Source: Myceligenerans indicum (lineage in GTDB: Bacteria; Actinomycetota; Actinomycetes; Actinomycetales; Cellulomonadaceae). From it: DNA of 64,000 nucleotides. Numbering within the stretch: position 1 is the stretch's first letter; each line of letters opens with the position of its first letter. Below the pieces are notes generated by a model, which ran no database searches, was not told the origin of the DNA, and saw only the letters and a program-made list of their open reading frames with translations. The stretch covers positions 1-64,000 of the forward strand of contig NZ_JABBYC010000017.1 in the NCBI RefSeq assembly GCF_016742955.1, read 5' to 3'. Below, in pieces: positions 55,271 to 63,367 of the stretch. The position numbers and the translations under genes were made by a program.

Positions 55271-57334
55271 GTGAACATCAGGCGCCCAGCAGTGACGATC
55301 GGCGACGTGGCCGCAGCGGCGGGTGTCTCGCGCGCCACCGTGTCGCGGGTGATGAACGGCCGCAGCACCGTCGCCCCGGACATCGCCGAGCGGGTACGCG
55401 CGGCCGCCGAGTCGCTGAGCTACCGGCCCAGCACCGCCGCCCGCAACCTCGCCCTCGGCCGCACGCGAACCGTCGCCCTCGTCATGCCAGACGTCGGCAA
55501 CCCCGTCTTCCAGCAGATCCTGCACGGTGTCATGGCCGCCGCCGGCCAGGACGGCTACCGCGTCCTCGTCGCGGACACGGCGGAGGACGAGAGCCAGGAG
55601 GCCGCGATCGCACTCGAGGCACGGCTGCGCTGCGACGCCCTCGTCCTCGTCTCCCCGCGCATGTCCGACGACGACCTCGCGCGGCTCGTGCCCGACGTCG
55701 AACCCGTCGTCGTGCTGAACCGTCAGGTGCCCCGGCTGCCGGCACAGGGCGGCGATCCCGCGCTCGGCACCGCCGCGCCGAGCCTCGTCGTGGACTACGA
55801 GGACGCGGCGACCCAGGTGATCGAGCACCTCGTGGGCCTCGGCCACCAGCGGCTGGCCTACCTGGCAGGCCCCCGGGCCTCCGCGTCGGACGCCCAGCGC
55901 CGCGCCGGGATCCTGCGTGCGCGCGAGCACCACCCGGGGCTCGACGTGCAGGAGATCCCCGCGGGTCCCGACATCGCAGCGGGTCACGCGGCAACGGGCG
56001 CCGTACTCGCAGGCCGCGCGACGGCCGCCGTCGCCTTCAACGACCTGGTCGCGTTCGGCCTGCTCGCCGGGCTGAACGAGGCAGGGGTCGCCGTGCCCGC
56101 CGACGTCTCGGTGGCGGGTTTCGACGACATCGACCTCGCCCGCTACGCGACGCCCGCGCTCACGACTGTCGCCGTACCGCAGTCGGAGCTCGGCCGTCAC
56201 GCCTGGAAGGAGCTCGCCGCAGTGATGGACGACGATGCCCAGCCTGCCCGGTCCGCCCGCTTCACGACCCACCTCGAGGTACGCGCCAGCACCGGCCCCG
56301 CGCCGGTCGGGCCCGAGCGCGTGCACGCGACCGATCGCGCCGTCCCCGCCCCCGGTGAGGGCTCCCCGGACGCCGCCGCGGCGGCTCCGGGCGGCGCCCC
56401 GCCGCCTGCGGAGAGCTCCCTGACCTGGGAGGACGAACAGGATGCGGTGGTCCTGCACGGGCCCGCCGGTACGCCGCTGGCGCGCCGCGAGACGGGCGAG
56501 CGGATTCCGCCCGTCCACGCTCCACGGCCCTACCTGCACCCCGTGCACACGCTCGGGGGGACACCACTGACCGACTCCGGCCCGGTGGACCACCGCCACC
56601 ACTACGGCGTGGGGATGGCCGTCGCGGACGTCAACGGTACGAGCCACTGGGGCGGCCGGACCTTCATCGAGCACGTGGGTCCGACCCTGCTGCAGAACCA
56701 CGGGCGCCAGGTCGCGCGGGACGTGCGGCCGGACGGCGCCACCCTCACCGAGACGGTGGCCTGGCTCGACGAGCACGGCGGACAGCAGCTCGTCGAGGAC
56801 CGTCGCGTCACGGCACGGCTGCTGGACGCGGGCGGCCCCGCGAGCGGAGGCACCCCTGCGGGCGGTGGAGACGCCGTCTCGGGCAGCCCGGCGCATCCCG
56901 GCTGGGTGCTCGACTGGCGTTCCGTCCTGCACGCCACGGACGGCCCGCTGGAGATCCGGTCGCCCGCCACCAACGGCCGCCCCGGCGCCGGATACGGCGG
57001 GCTGTTCTGGCGGCTGCCGATCGCGGACGAGACGCGTGTGCTGTCGGTCGGCGGCGAGGGGGAAACCCTCGCACACGGCAGCAGCTCGCCCTGGCTGGCG
57101 TTCGTGCAGCGGCACGGCGACCGCCCCACCACCCTGGTGCTGGCTCAGCCCGGGCCGGTGCGGCCCTGGTTCGTGCGTTCCGCCGAGTACCCGGGCGCCT
57201 GCCCAGCGCTGGCCTGGGACGCCCCGCTGCTCGTGCCCGACGGCGGATCGGTGCAGGTCGGCCTGGTCGCGGCACTGTTCGACAGCGAGCTCGGCCCGAC
57301 CGAGGCGGCCGCGGTGGCGGAGGAGATCGCATGA
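55271..57334 (+). CDS. LacI-family regulator fused to a DUF6807 (PmoA-like) domain
   Basis: A 687-residue two-part protein. Residues 1-60 are a LacI helix-turn-helix (TIGDVAAAAGVSRATVSRVMNG). About 65-335 is the sugar-sensing domain ending in FDDIDLARYATPALTTVAVPQSELG. A Pro/Ala-rich linker (about 340-380) leads to DUF6807 (about 382-687), with HPVHTLGGTPLTD, DHRHHYGVGMAVADVNG, WGGRTFIEH and GYGGLFWRLP. DUF6807 proteins are usually separate and near sugar oxidoreductases. GTG 55271 is set by the -10 element and the HTH. It overlaps the Gfo/Idh/MocA gene by 4 nt. It may sense and also act on the sugar (inference). Confidence 0.88.
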   Translation: MNIRRPAVTIGDVAAAAGVSRATVSRVMNGRSTVAPDIAERVRAAAESLSYRPSTAARNLALGRTRTVALVMPDVGNPVFQQILHGVMAAAGQDGYRVLVADTAEDESQEAAIALEARLRCDALVLVSPRMSDDDLARLVPDVEPVVVLNRQVPRLPAQGGDPALGTAAPSLVVDYEDAATQVIEHLVGLGHQRLAYLAGPRASASDAQRRAGILRAREHHPGLDVQEIPAGPDIAAGHAATGAVLAGRATAAVAFNDLVAFGLLAGLNEAGVAVPADVSVAGFDDIDLARYATPALTTVAVPQSELGRHAWKELAAVMDDDAQPARSARFTTHLEVRASTGPAPVGPERVHATDRAVPAPGEGSPDAAAAAPGGAPPPAESSLTWEDEQDAVVLHGPAGTPLARRETGERIPPVHAPRPYLHPVHTLGGTPLTDSGPVDHRHHYGVGMAVADVNGTSHWGGRTFIEHVGPTLLQNHGRQVARDVRPDGATLTETVAWLDEHGGQQLVEDRRVTARLLDAGGPASGGTPAGGGDAVSGSPAHPGWVLDWRSVLHATDGPLEIRSPATNGRPGAGYGGLFWRLPIADETRVLSVGGEGETLAHGSSSPWLAFVQRHGDRPTTLVLAQPGPVRPWFVRSAEYPGACPALAWDAPLLVPDGGSVQVGLVAALFDSELGPTEAAAVAEEIA

Positions 57335-58572
57335 CGCGGCCCGACGCGGCGAACGTGGGCGCCGGGACCCGGACCGTAGGCCCGGCCGAGGCGGACGGCA
57401 CGCCAGGCGTCACGCGGATCGCCGTCGTCGGCGTGCACGGGCACGGGGCGTCGCACGTGCGGCGCGTGAGCGAGCTGGAGGCGCGGGGCAGGGCGGAGCT
57501 GACGGCCGTCGTCGACCCGCGCGAGCCCGAGGCGGCGATGCTCGGGGAGTCGCGGGCCCGGTGGTTCGCGAGCCTGGGCGACCTGCTGTCGCAGGGCGCA
57601 CTGCCCGACGTCGTCATCCTGTCCACACCGATCCACACGCATCTTCCGCTGGCACAGGCGGCCATGGAGGCCGGGATCGACGTGCTGCTGGAGAAGCCGA
57701 CCGCGGCGTCGCTCGCCGAGCACGAAGCGCTCGTCGCCGCGGCCGCGCGGACCGGGCGACGCTGTCAGGTCGGCTTCCAGACGTTCGGTTCGCACGCGCT
57801 GCCGGCGGTGTCGCGGATGGTCGAACGCGGGGAGATCGGGGAGGTCACCGGGATCGGCGCGGTCGGCGCGTGGGTGCGCACGGCCTCGTACTGGGAGCGG
57901 TCGGCATGGGCCGGGCGCCGGCACCTCGACGGTCACGACGTTGTCGACGGCGTCGTGACCAACCCTCTCGCACATGCCGTGGCGACGGCGCTGCACGTCG
58001 GCGGCGCGCGCCGGGCCGAGGACGTCGCCTATGTGGACACGGACCTGTGGCGGGCGAACCCGATCGAGGCCGACGACACGTCGTCGGTCCGGGTGGTCGC
58101 CTCGGACGGGACGCGGTACGGGTTCGGGCTGACCCTCTGCGCCGACGAGCGGACCCCGGCACGGGTGATCGTCTACGGGACGGCAGGGACGATCACGCTG
58201 GAGTACGAGTTCGACAGGGTGCTGCTGCGCACCGGGTCCGTGACGGCCGAGAAGGAGTACGGCCGGACGCCGCTGCTGGAGGATCTGCTGGACGCGCGCC
58301 GGACGGGTGGTCCGCTGCTCTGCGACGTCACCGACACCGGGGCGTTCATGAGGGTCCTGGACGCGGTGCGGACCGGCCCGGAGCCGCGCGAGATCGTGGT
58401 GGGAGGGCTTCGCGGGCCGGGCGAGGCCGAGGGACCCGGCAGGGGCATCGTGGAGTGGCGCGGCGAGGGCGACGGCCGGTGGCCCGTCGTCCGCGACGCC
58501 GAGCACTGGTGCGAGCAGGTGGCCCGGACCCAGAAGACCTTCACCGAACTCGCCGCTCCCTGGACCCGCTGA
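57331..58572 (+). CDS. Gfo/Idh/MocA-family oxidoreductase
   Basis: A 413-residue NAD(P)-dependent dehydrogenase. The Rossmann motif is IAVVGVHGHGASHVRRV (about 30-46). The family motif EKPTAASLAEHEALV contains the Lys, and GHDVVDGVVTNPLAHAVATALHVGG supplies the catalytic His segment. The roughly 25-residue N-terminal extension is unusual. It is translationally coupled to the LacI-DUF6807 fusion. The pairing of DUF6807 and Gfo/Idh/MocA genes suggests oxidation of a pectin-derived sugar or polyol. Confidence 0.9.
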   Translation: MTRPDAANVGAGTRTVGPAEADGTPGVTRIAVVGVHGHGASHVRRVSELEARGRAELTAVVDPREPEAAMLGESRARWFASLGDLLSQGALPDVVILSTPIHTHLPLAQAAMEAGIDVLLEKPTAASLAEHEALVAAAARTGRRCQVGFQTFGSHALPAVSRMVERGEIGEVTGIGAVGAWVRTASYWERSAWAGRRHLDGHDVVDGVVTNPLAHAVATALHVGGARRAEDVAYVDTDLWRANPIEADDTSSVRVVASDGTRYGFGLTLCADERTPARVIVYGTAGTITLEYEFDRVLLRTGSVTAEKEYGRTPLLEDLLDARRTGGPLLCDVTDTGAFMRVLDAVRTGPEPREIVVGGLRGPGEAEGPGRGIVEWRGEGDGRWPVVRDAEHWCEQVARTQKTFTELAAPWTR

Positions 58573-58602
58573 CCCTCTGAGCCTCCCGACCCGCTGCTCG
58601 CC

Positions 58603-58664
58603 GGTCGAGAACGACATTCTGGTGGATGGGTACGCTCCCATCCACCAGAATGTCGTTCTCGGCC
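58603..58664. terminator. Long hairpin between convergent genes (25-bp perfect stem)
   Basis: Bases 58606-58630 are perfectly complementary to 58637-58661 around the loop TACGCT, and further G-C pairs extend to 58603 and 58664. The arm starts CGAGAACGACATTCTGG. The same arm start is seen at 43-104. It sits between a plus-strand stop and a minus-strand end, so it is probably a bidirectional terminator. Confidence 0.8.
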
Positions 58665-58715
58665 AGTGGCCGGCGGAGCCGCCGGGGGGCAGCAGGGGGC
58701 CGGGGGCGGCGGGTG

Positions 58716-59036
58716 TCAGCACACGTTGAGGCTCGCGTTGCCCGTGATGTTCCAGGTGATGTTCTCGCCGCAGGGCGACTCGCGAACGCTCGTGGTGTCC
58801 ACTCGGGCCGTGACGGTGACGTCACGGGTGTTGGCGAACTCGCTCCGGGCGGCGACGCGGACCTCTCCGCCGCCGTTCACCGTCCCGCCGTCGATGCGGT
58901 AGTTGTAGCAGTTCTCGATGAGCACCGCGTTGTTGCCGTTGTTCGCGAGGTCGATGCTGCGGATCTGCACCCCGCCGGACTCGGAGACGCAGAAGACCCC
59001 ACGCCCGCCGCCGGCCGAGGGAAGCGGGTGAAACGG
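58716..59036 (-). pseudogene. C-terminal remnant of a beta-helix polysaccharide lyase
   Basis: The frame is open only from 59036, where an in-frame TAA precedes it. It encodes about 95 meaningful residues: VFCVSESGGVQIRSIDLANNGNNAVLIENC, then DGGTVNGGGEVRVAARS and NITGNASLNVC. The stacked N-rich turns resemble the last coils of a pectate-lyase beta-helix. No signal peptide or upstream half is present in any frame; the DNA to the right is repeat-rich. A functional small protein starting at GTG 58970 (84 residues) cannot be excluded. Confidence 0.6.
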
Positions 59037-59317
59037 TTACGCCCCGTTCGGGTGCCGACATCCCTGCGCCTGCCCGGCCGCGCACCCCTGCGAACCCCGG
59101 CAGTCCGGGGTGCGGAGGGGTGTATCACAGGGCGAGGCCCTGCCGGTAGGCACGTCACCCCCGGCAGGGCCCCGAGAGCCCTCGGCCGGGCGTCACCGGC
59201 CCGGCGTCACCGGCCCGGCGTCACCGGCCCGGCGTCACCGGCCCGACGTCCTCGGCGCGGCGCCATCGGCCGACGTCCTCGGCCCGGCGCCACCACCGGC
59301 GCAACGCCCACCTGTCG
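59037..59317. other. Gene-free region with tandem repeats
   Basis: Between the lyase remnant and the large lyase gene I see no gene. Bases 59095-59165 have GC-rich inverted segments around GGGGTGCGGAGGGG, and a 14-bp repeat follows at 59191-59246. Confidence 0.5.
59191..59246. repeat. 14-bp tandem repeat (4 copies plus degenerate tail)
   Basis: CGTCACCGGCCCGG starts at 59191, 59205, 59219 and 59233 (last base changed). Diverged CGTCCTCGGC and CGCCACCGGC copies continue to about 59335. The unit length equals that of the repeat at 30964. Confidence 0.88.
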
Positions 59318-62300
59318 TCACCGGCACGGCGTCACCGCACCCCAGGCACCGTGGACGTCAGACCCGGGTTCCGCCCCGAGCGTCCACCAGTAGGCCACGT
59401 GGTTCACGCCGCCGTAGGAAACGGCGTCGCCCCTGGTGTAGACCTGACCGGAGACCCACGCCGGGGCGCACTCCTCGACCGGAGGCATGGCGGCCGGGCC
59501 CAGCGCCACCCACGGCCCCCACCAGGAGCCGTCGGCCGGGGCGTCGCCACGGGTCCACCACCGCGCCTGGTAGGCGATCCCCTGGTGGGAGACCACGTCG
59601 CCGGCCGTGTAGATGCCTGTCGGATACCACGGCGCGACGGGAACGACGTCGGGCAGCAGCTCGATCTCGGTCGGGTCGGCGAGGCCTCGCAGACGCGCAC
59701 CGGTGTCCGACGGCGCGAGGTCCGTCAGCTCGTACAGGCCGTGCATGACGACGGACCCGTCCGGACCGATCTCCGGTCGCAGTCCCGCCGCGTCGGTCGA
59801 CACGAACCAGTCCGGGGTGACCTCGGCGGGACGGTCGCCCGGCTCGCCGGCCGCGACGCCGTCGAAGTAGTTCGACGGGTCGGACAGGAGCGAGGTGTCT
59901 TCCTGCTTCAGGTCGATGTCGTCGGCCAGCGACGCCTGCCAGGACAGCACGCCGGCCGCCCGGTAGTCGGTGCTGCTCGCGGCTGTCTTGAGCTGCACGT
60001 TCATCGCGCTCCTGGACGTCGAGGCCAGGCCGTTGCCCACGCTCGTGACATTCTCCAGCCGCACGTCCGGGCCGGAGTTGGACGTCACGCCCTTGCCCAG
60101 GTTCCCGAAGGAGACCGAGTTGCGCAGGATGTGCGCGCCCGGCATCGACTCGCCGCCCAGCTTGAACCCGTTGCCCTCGCCGAGGTCGGTCAGACCGTCG
60201 TCGGCGGCGAGCCAGCCGTTGTCGTAGGCGACCGAGTCCTCCACCGTCACGACCCCGATCGGACCGGTGGTGGACTTCGCGTACAGGTCCCAGCCGTCGT
60301 CGATGTTGTGGTGGGCGATGCTGTGCCGGATGACGTTGCCCTCGCCCACGGTCAGCTTCACGCCGAAGCCGTCCGCGTCGTTGCCCAGCGGGTCACGGTT
60401 GTCGTGCGACTCGCACGAGACGACGAGGTTGTCCGACGGCCACATCTGGGGCGGCTCGGCCGACAGACCCGAGATCTGCAGGCCCGTGTCCTGGTTGTGG
60501 TGCGACTCGATCTTCTCGATCACGTTGTGGTTCCCGCTGATGTGCAGCGGCTTGCGGTAGCCCTGGGACCGGGTGATCTCCAGGTCGTAGAGATGCCAGT
60601 GGTCGCCGCGCAGCCAGATGCCGCCGGTCTCGGACTCCGACAGGTCCAGCACCGCGCGGGTGCCCGGCTGGGACATGAGCGTGATCGGGGCGTCGGCGGT
60701 ACCGTCGCGGCCGCGCTCGATGACGACGGCCTCCTGCGGGTGGTAGGTGCCGCCGGCGAGCACGATCTGCTGGCCGGGCTGCGCGTAGGCGACCGCGGTG
60801 TGCAGGTCGAGCGGGGCGTTCGCGGTCCCGTCGCCGCCCGGGTCACCGTTCGGCGCCACCCGGATCGCCTGACCGGGCTCGCCGTAGGAGCGTGCGGTGA
60901 AGGTCAGGTCGAGCTCGACCGGGTCCAGCGACTCCAGTTCCTCGCGTTCGCCGAACTGCGGCTGCTCCGCGTCCGGCACCAGGGTCGCGGTGAAGTCGTT
61001 GGTACCGCGCACCAGGTCGAGGGGCACGACCGTCCGTTCGCCGGGGACCACGTCCAGCCCGTCGGCCACCACCTCGCCGGCCGCGTCCGTGACCCGCGCC
61101 TCGCCGTACACGTTGGAGGTGAGCGGGACATCGATCGAGTCACCGGGTGTGGTGCGTGTGACGTCCGCGTTCAGCTCCGGCGTGACGTACACCGGCGGCG
61201 GGTCCTGCGCGGGTTCGTCGTCGTCCGGGTGGATCGTCTCGAACGACCAGTCGGTCACCGTGACCTTGATCTTGCGCGCCGCGAACAGGCCGACGTAGAA
61301 CACGCCGTCGTCCTGCGTCAGCAGCAGGTCCGGGTCGTACTCGATGACTTCGGTGTCCTCACCGTCGTGGTGCCAGGTGGCGTGGAATCCGGTGTTGGAC
61401 CGGCGCAGCGTGAGCTCGTAGTCGTCCCCTGCCTGGAAGCGGGGCGGATTGGCGTTCCCACCCTCCTCGTAGCCGTCCTTGTAGTCCCAGTCGAACGCGC
61501 GCGAGTCGGTCATGTCGCGGTCCGGGGAGCTCTGCGTGGGCGGGCCGGTGTAGCCGCGCACGAACTTCGCGCCCGGTGTGCCGTAGCGGACCCCCTCCTC
61601 GCCGTCCAGGCCGAACCGGTACTTGGCCACGGACGCTCCGGCGGAGTTCATGTACCGCGCCGAGGTGTCGTTCGGGACGAGGTCGTCCACCGCGACGATC
61701 CCGAACCCGGACTGGTTGTCCTTCGACGCCGAGTCGTCGACGTGGAAGGTCGCGCTGAGCGTGAAGTTCTCCGTCGCGGGGTCGACCGCCGTGTAGCGGT
61801 ACCAGAACCCGTCCTCCGAGTCGGCAGCCTTGCCGGAGTTGGCCAGCGCGTCGAACGTGATCGAGCCGTCCCCGTTCTCCAGGACCTGGCCGCCGGACCC
61901 GACACCGATGTGCGCGGTCTGCCAGCGTTCCACGGCGTCGGCGACGGCGAACTCGACGGGTCCGGACGCCGCGGAATCGCCACCGCGGTGCGCGACGACA
62001 CGAGCCTCATAGGTCTCGCCGACGGACAGCCCGCCGACCTCGGCCGACGTGCCGGTGATGCCGTCGGCCGCCGTGGTGAACCCCCCGGAACCCTGCCGGA
62101 CCTCGACCGAGTAGGTCTCCGCCTCCGCGACCGCGGCCCATTCGATGGTGACCGTGCCCTGCGTGCCCGAGACCGCTGTGGTGAGGATGCCCGAGATCTC
62201 CGGGAGCGCGAGCGGGAGCGAGAACTCCGGCGTCCCCGCGGGCTCCGAGACGAGCGGCTCGGGCTCGCCCGATCGGGTGAGCGAGACCTGCACCGAGTAG

Positions 62301-63079
62301 GTGCCGGACGACGGCGGCTCGACGGCGAGCGTTCCTGTCGCACCGTCGTCAGCGGTGAAGGCCTGGTCGACGACGTTCCCGTCGGCGTCGCGGAGAGCCG
62401 CACGGGCGAGGTCGCCGCCGTCCGGACCGACCGTTCCCGTGTAGGCGACCAGCAGCCGGGACGGGTCGTCCGGGTCGACCACGACGTCGTCGACCACGGG
62501 TGACGCGACCTCCGTCCAGGCCGTGCGGCCGGTGTCCGGCTCGACGTCGAGCTCGGCGTAGAACACGTTCACGCCCGAGCTGGGCGAGGCGAGCCAGTAG
62601 GTCCCGTCCGCGGGGACGGTGAGCACCTCGGTGGCGACGGGCACGCTGTCGCTGTCGGCGGCGGCGACGACACGGTCGACCTCCGTCCAGGACGCGTCGT
62701 AGAGCGCGAGCGCCCGGTCCGAGGTGCCGCTCCCGCTGCGGGCGTGCACCGTGACCTCCGTGCCGGCGGTGGCATCGAACCGCAGCGACCGCTCGGCGGC
62801 GGCGCCCGAGCCGTTGAGCTTGAGCCGCTGGGAGTAGACGTCGCCGCGGTCGGACGTGCGGTCCGCGGCGTCCACGGTGACCGCCTTGGCGCCGGACGCC
62901 ATGATCGTGAAGGCCCCCGAGACGACGTCGCTGGTGGTGATGCTGCCCGGCGAGAGGTCGTCGGCGACGAACGCGGTCGCGGGGTCGGCCTCGGCCGGTG
63001 CGACGGCGCCGGCCAGGACCAGCGCCGATGCGGCGACGGCGGTCAGTAACGTGCGAGGTCCTACGCGTGTTCGAGACAT
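59318..63079 (-). CDS. Secreted multidomain PL9-type pectate lyase
   Basis: A 1253-residue exported enzyme. A signal peptide spans 1-31 (cut near AEADP). Beta-sandwich modules cover about 35-285, a fibronectin III-like module 290-380, a LamG-like module 385-615 and a linker module 630-730. A right-handed beta-helix at about 736-1125 (IRVAPNGDPGGDGTANAPLDLHTAV, LAGGTYHPQEAVVIERG) has the PL9-like calcium and catalytic region DADGFGVKLTVG and HNIDDGWDLYAK. Two C-terminal CBM5/12-like chitin-binding modules follow (about 1155-1200 and 1205-1253; GDVVSHQGIAYQARWWT, GDAVSYGGVNHVAYWWT). ATG 63079 has GAGGAGAT upstream. A GGGAAACCGGTTTCCG palindrome lies 67 nt upstream. It should cleave polygalacturonate by beta-elimination. 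Confidence 0.88.
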   Translation of the reverse strand: MSRTRVGPRTLLTAVAASALVLAGAVAPAEADPATAFVADDLSPGSITTSDVVSGAFTIMASGAKAVTVDAADRTSDRGDVYSQRLKLNGSGAAAERSLRFDATAGTEVTVHARSGSGTSDRALALYDASWTEVDRVVAAADSDSVPVATEVLTVPADGTYWLASPSSGVNVFYAELDVEPDTGRTAWTEVASPVVDDVVVDPDDPSRLLVAYTGTVGPDGGDLARAALRDADGNVVDQAFTADDGATGTLAVEPPSSGTYSVQVSLTRSGEPEPLVSEPAGTPEFSLPLALPEISGILTTAVSGTQGTVTIEWAAVAEAETYSVEVRQGSGGFTTAADGITGTSAEVGGLSVGETYEARVVAHRGGDSAASGPVEFAVADAVERWQTAHIGVGSGGQVLENGDGSITFDALANSGKAADSEDGFWYRYTAVDPATENFTLSATFHVDDSASKDNQSGFGIVAVDDLVPNDTSARYMNSAGASVAKYRFGLDGEEGVRYGTPGAKFVRGYTGPPTQSSPDRDMTDSRAFDWDYKDGYEEGGNANPPRFQAGDDYELTLRRSNTGFHATWHHDGEDTEVIEYDPDLLLTQDDGVFYVGLFAARKIKVTVTDWSFETIHPDDDEPAQDPPPVYVTPELNADVTRTTPGDSIDVPLTSNVYGEARVTDAAGEVVADGLDVVPGERTVVPLDLVRGTNDFTATLVPDAEQPQFGEREELESLDPVELDLTFTARSYGEPGQAIRVAPNGDPGGDGTANAPLDLHTAVAYAQPGQQIVLAGGTYHPQEAVVIERGRDGTADAPITLMSQPGTRAVLDLSESETGGIWLRGDHWHLYDLEITRSQGYRKPLHISGNHNVIEKIESHHNQDTGLQISGLSAEPPQMWPSDNLVVSCESHDNRDPLGNDADGFGVKLTVGEGNVIRHSIAHHNIDDGWDLYAKSTTGPIGVVTVEDSVAYDNGWLAADDGLTDLGEGNGFKLGGESMPGAHILRNSVSFGNLGKGVTSNSGPDVRLENVTSVGNGLASTSRSAMNVQLKTAASSTDYRAAGVLSWQASLADDIDLKQEDTSLLSDPSNYFDGVAAGEPGDRPAEVTPDWFVSTDAAGLRPEIGPDGSVVMHGLYELTDLAPSDTGARLRGLADPTEIELLPDVVPVAPWYPTGIYTAGDVVSHQGIAYQARWWTRGDAPADGSWWGPWVALGPAAMPPVEECAPAWVSGQVYTRGDAVSYGGVNHVAYWWTLGAEPGSDVHGAWGAVTPCR

Positions 63080-63145
63080 GATCTCCTCATCGAGATGCGT
63101 GGCTACGGCACCCGCCACCCGCCGTCGCGCACCTCGCGACCGCCT

Positions 63146-63161
63146 GGGAAACCGGTTTCCG
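63146..63161. promoter_or_regulatory. LacI-type operator upstream of the pectate lyase
   Basis: GGGAAACCGGTTTCCG is a 16-bp palindrome with only the outermost pair mismatched, the best copy of the motif at 55203 and 55237. It lies 67 nt upstream of the lyase ATG, where bound repressor could block transcription. Confidence 0.75.
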
Positions 63162-63246
63162 GTACCGTGGCACGAAACCCCCCAACTGCGCAAGAGAGAC
63201 TTTCGGAAGGCGCGGCCCTGAGAAACCGCGCGGGTAGGCCGGCCGC

Positions 63247-63316
63247 CGGTGCGGTCGGGGCCGCTGGTGCGGTCGGGGCTTGCGCGCGTGGTCGGGGCTT
63301 GCGCGCGTGGTCGGCA
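63247..63316. repeat. Imperfect 18-19-bp tandem repeat
   Basis: Two GGTGCGGTCGGGGC-type units are followed by two TTGCGCGCGTGGTCGGGGC units. They lie between the lyase promoter and the terminator of the gene on the right. Confidence 0.75.
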
Positions 63317-63330
63317 GAACAGGGGCAGGG

Positions 63331-63361
63331 CCGAGGCGGCAGGGAGGAGCTGCCGCCTCGG
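63331..63361 (-). terminator. Terminator of the right-edge oxidoreductase gene
   Basis: CCGAGGCGGCAG (63331-63342) is perfectly complementary to 63350-63361 with a 7-nt loop, beginning 7 nt after the minus-strand stop at 63368. Confidence 0.75.
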
Positions 63362-63367
63362 GCCCGG

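Noticed and set aside
58822..59158. Overlapping small frames around the lyase remnant as a complete gene with a frameshift
   Set aside because: Neither alternative frame upstream encodes beta-helix-like sequence, so a single frameshift would not restore a full gene.
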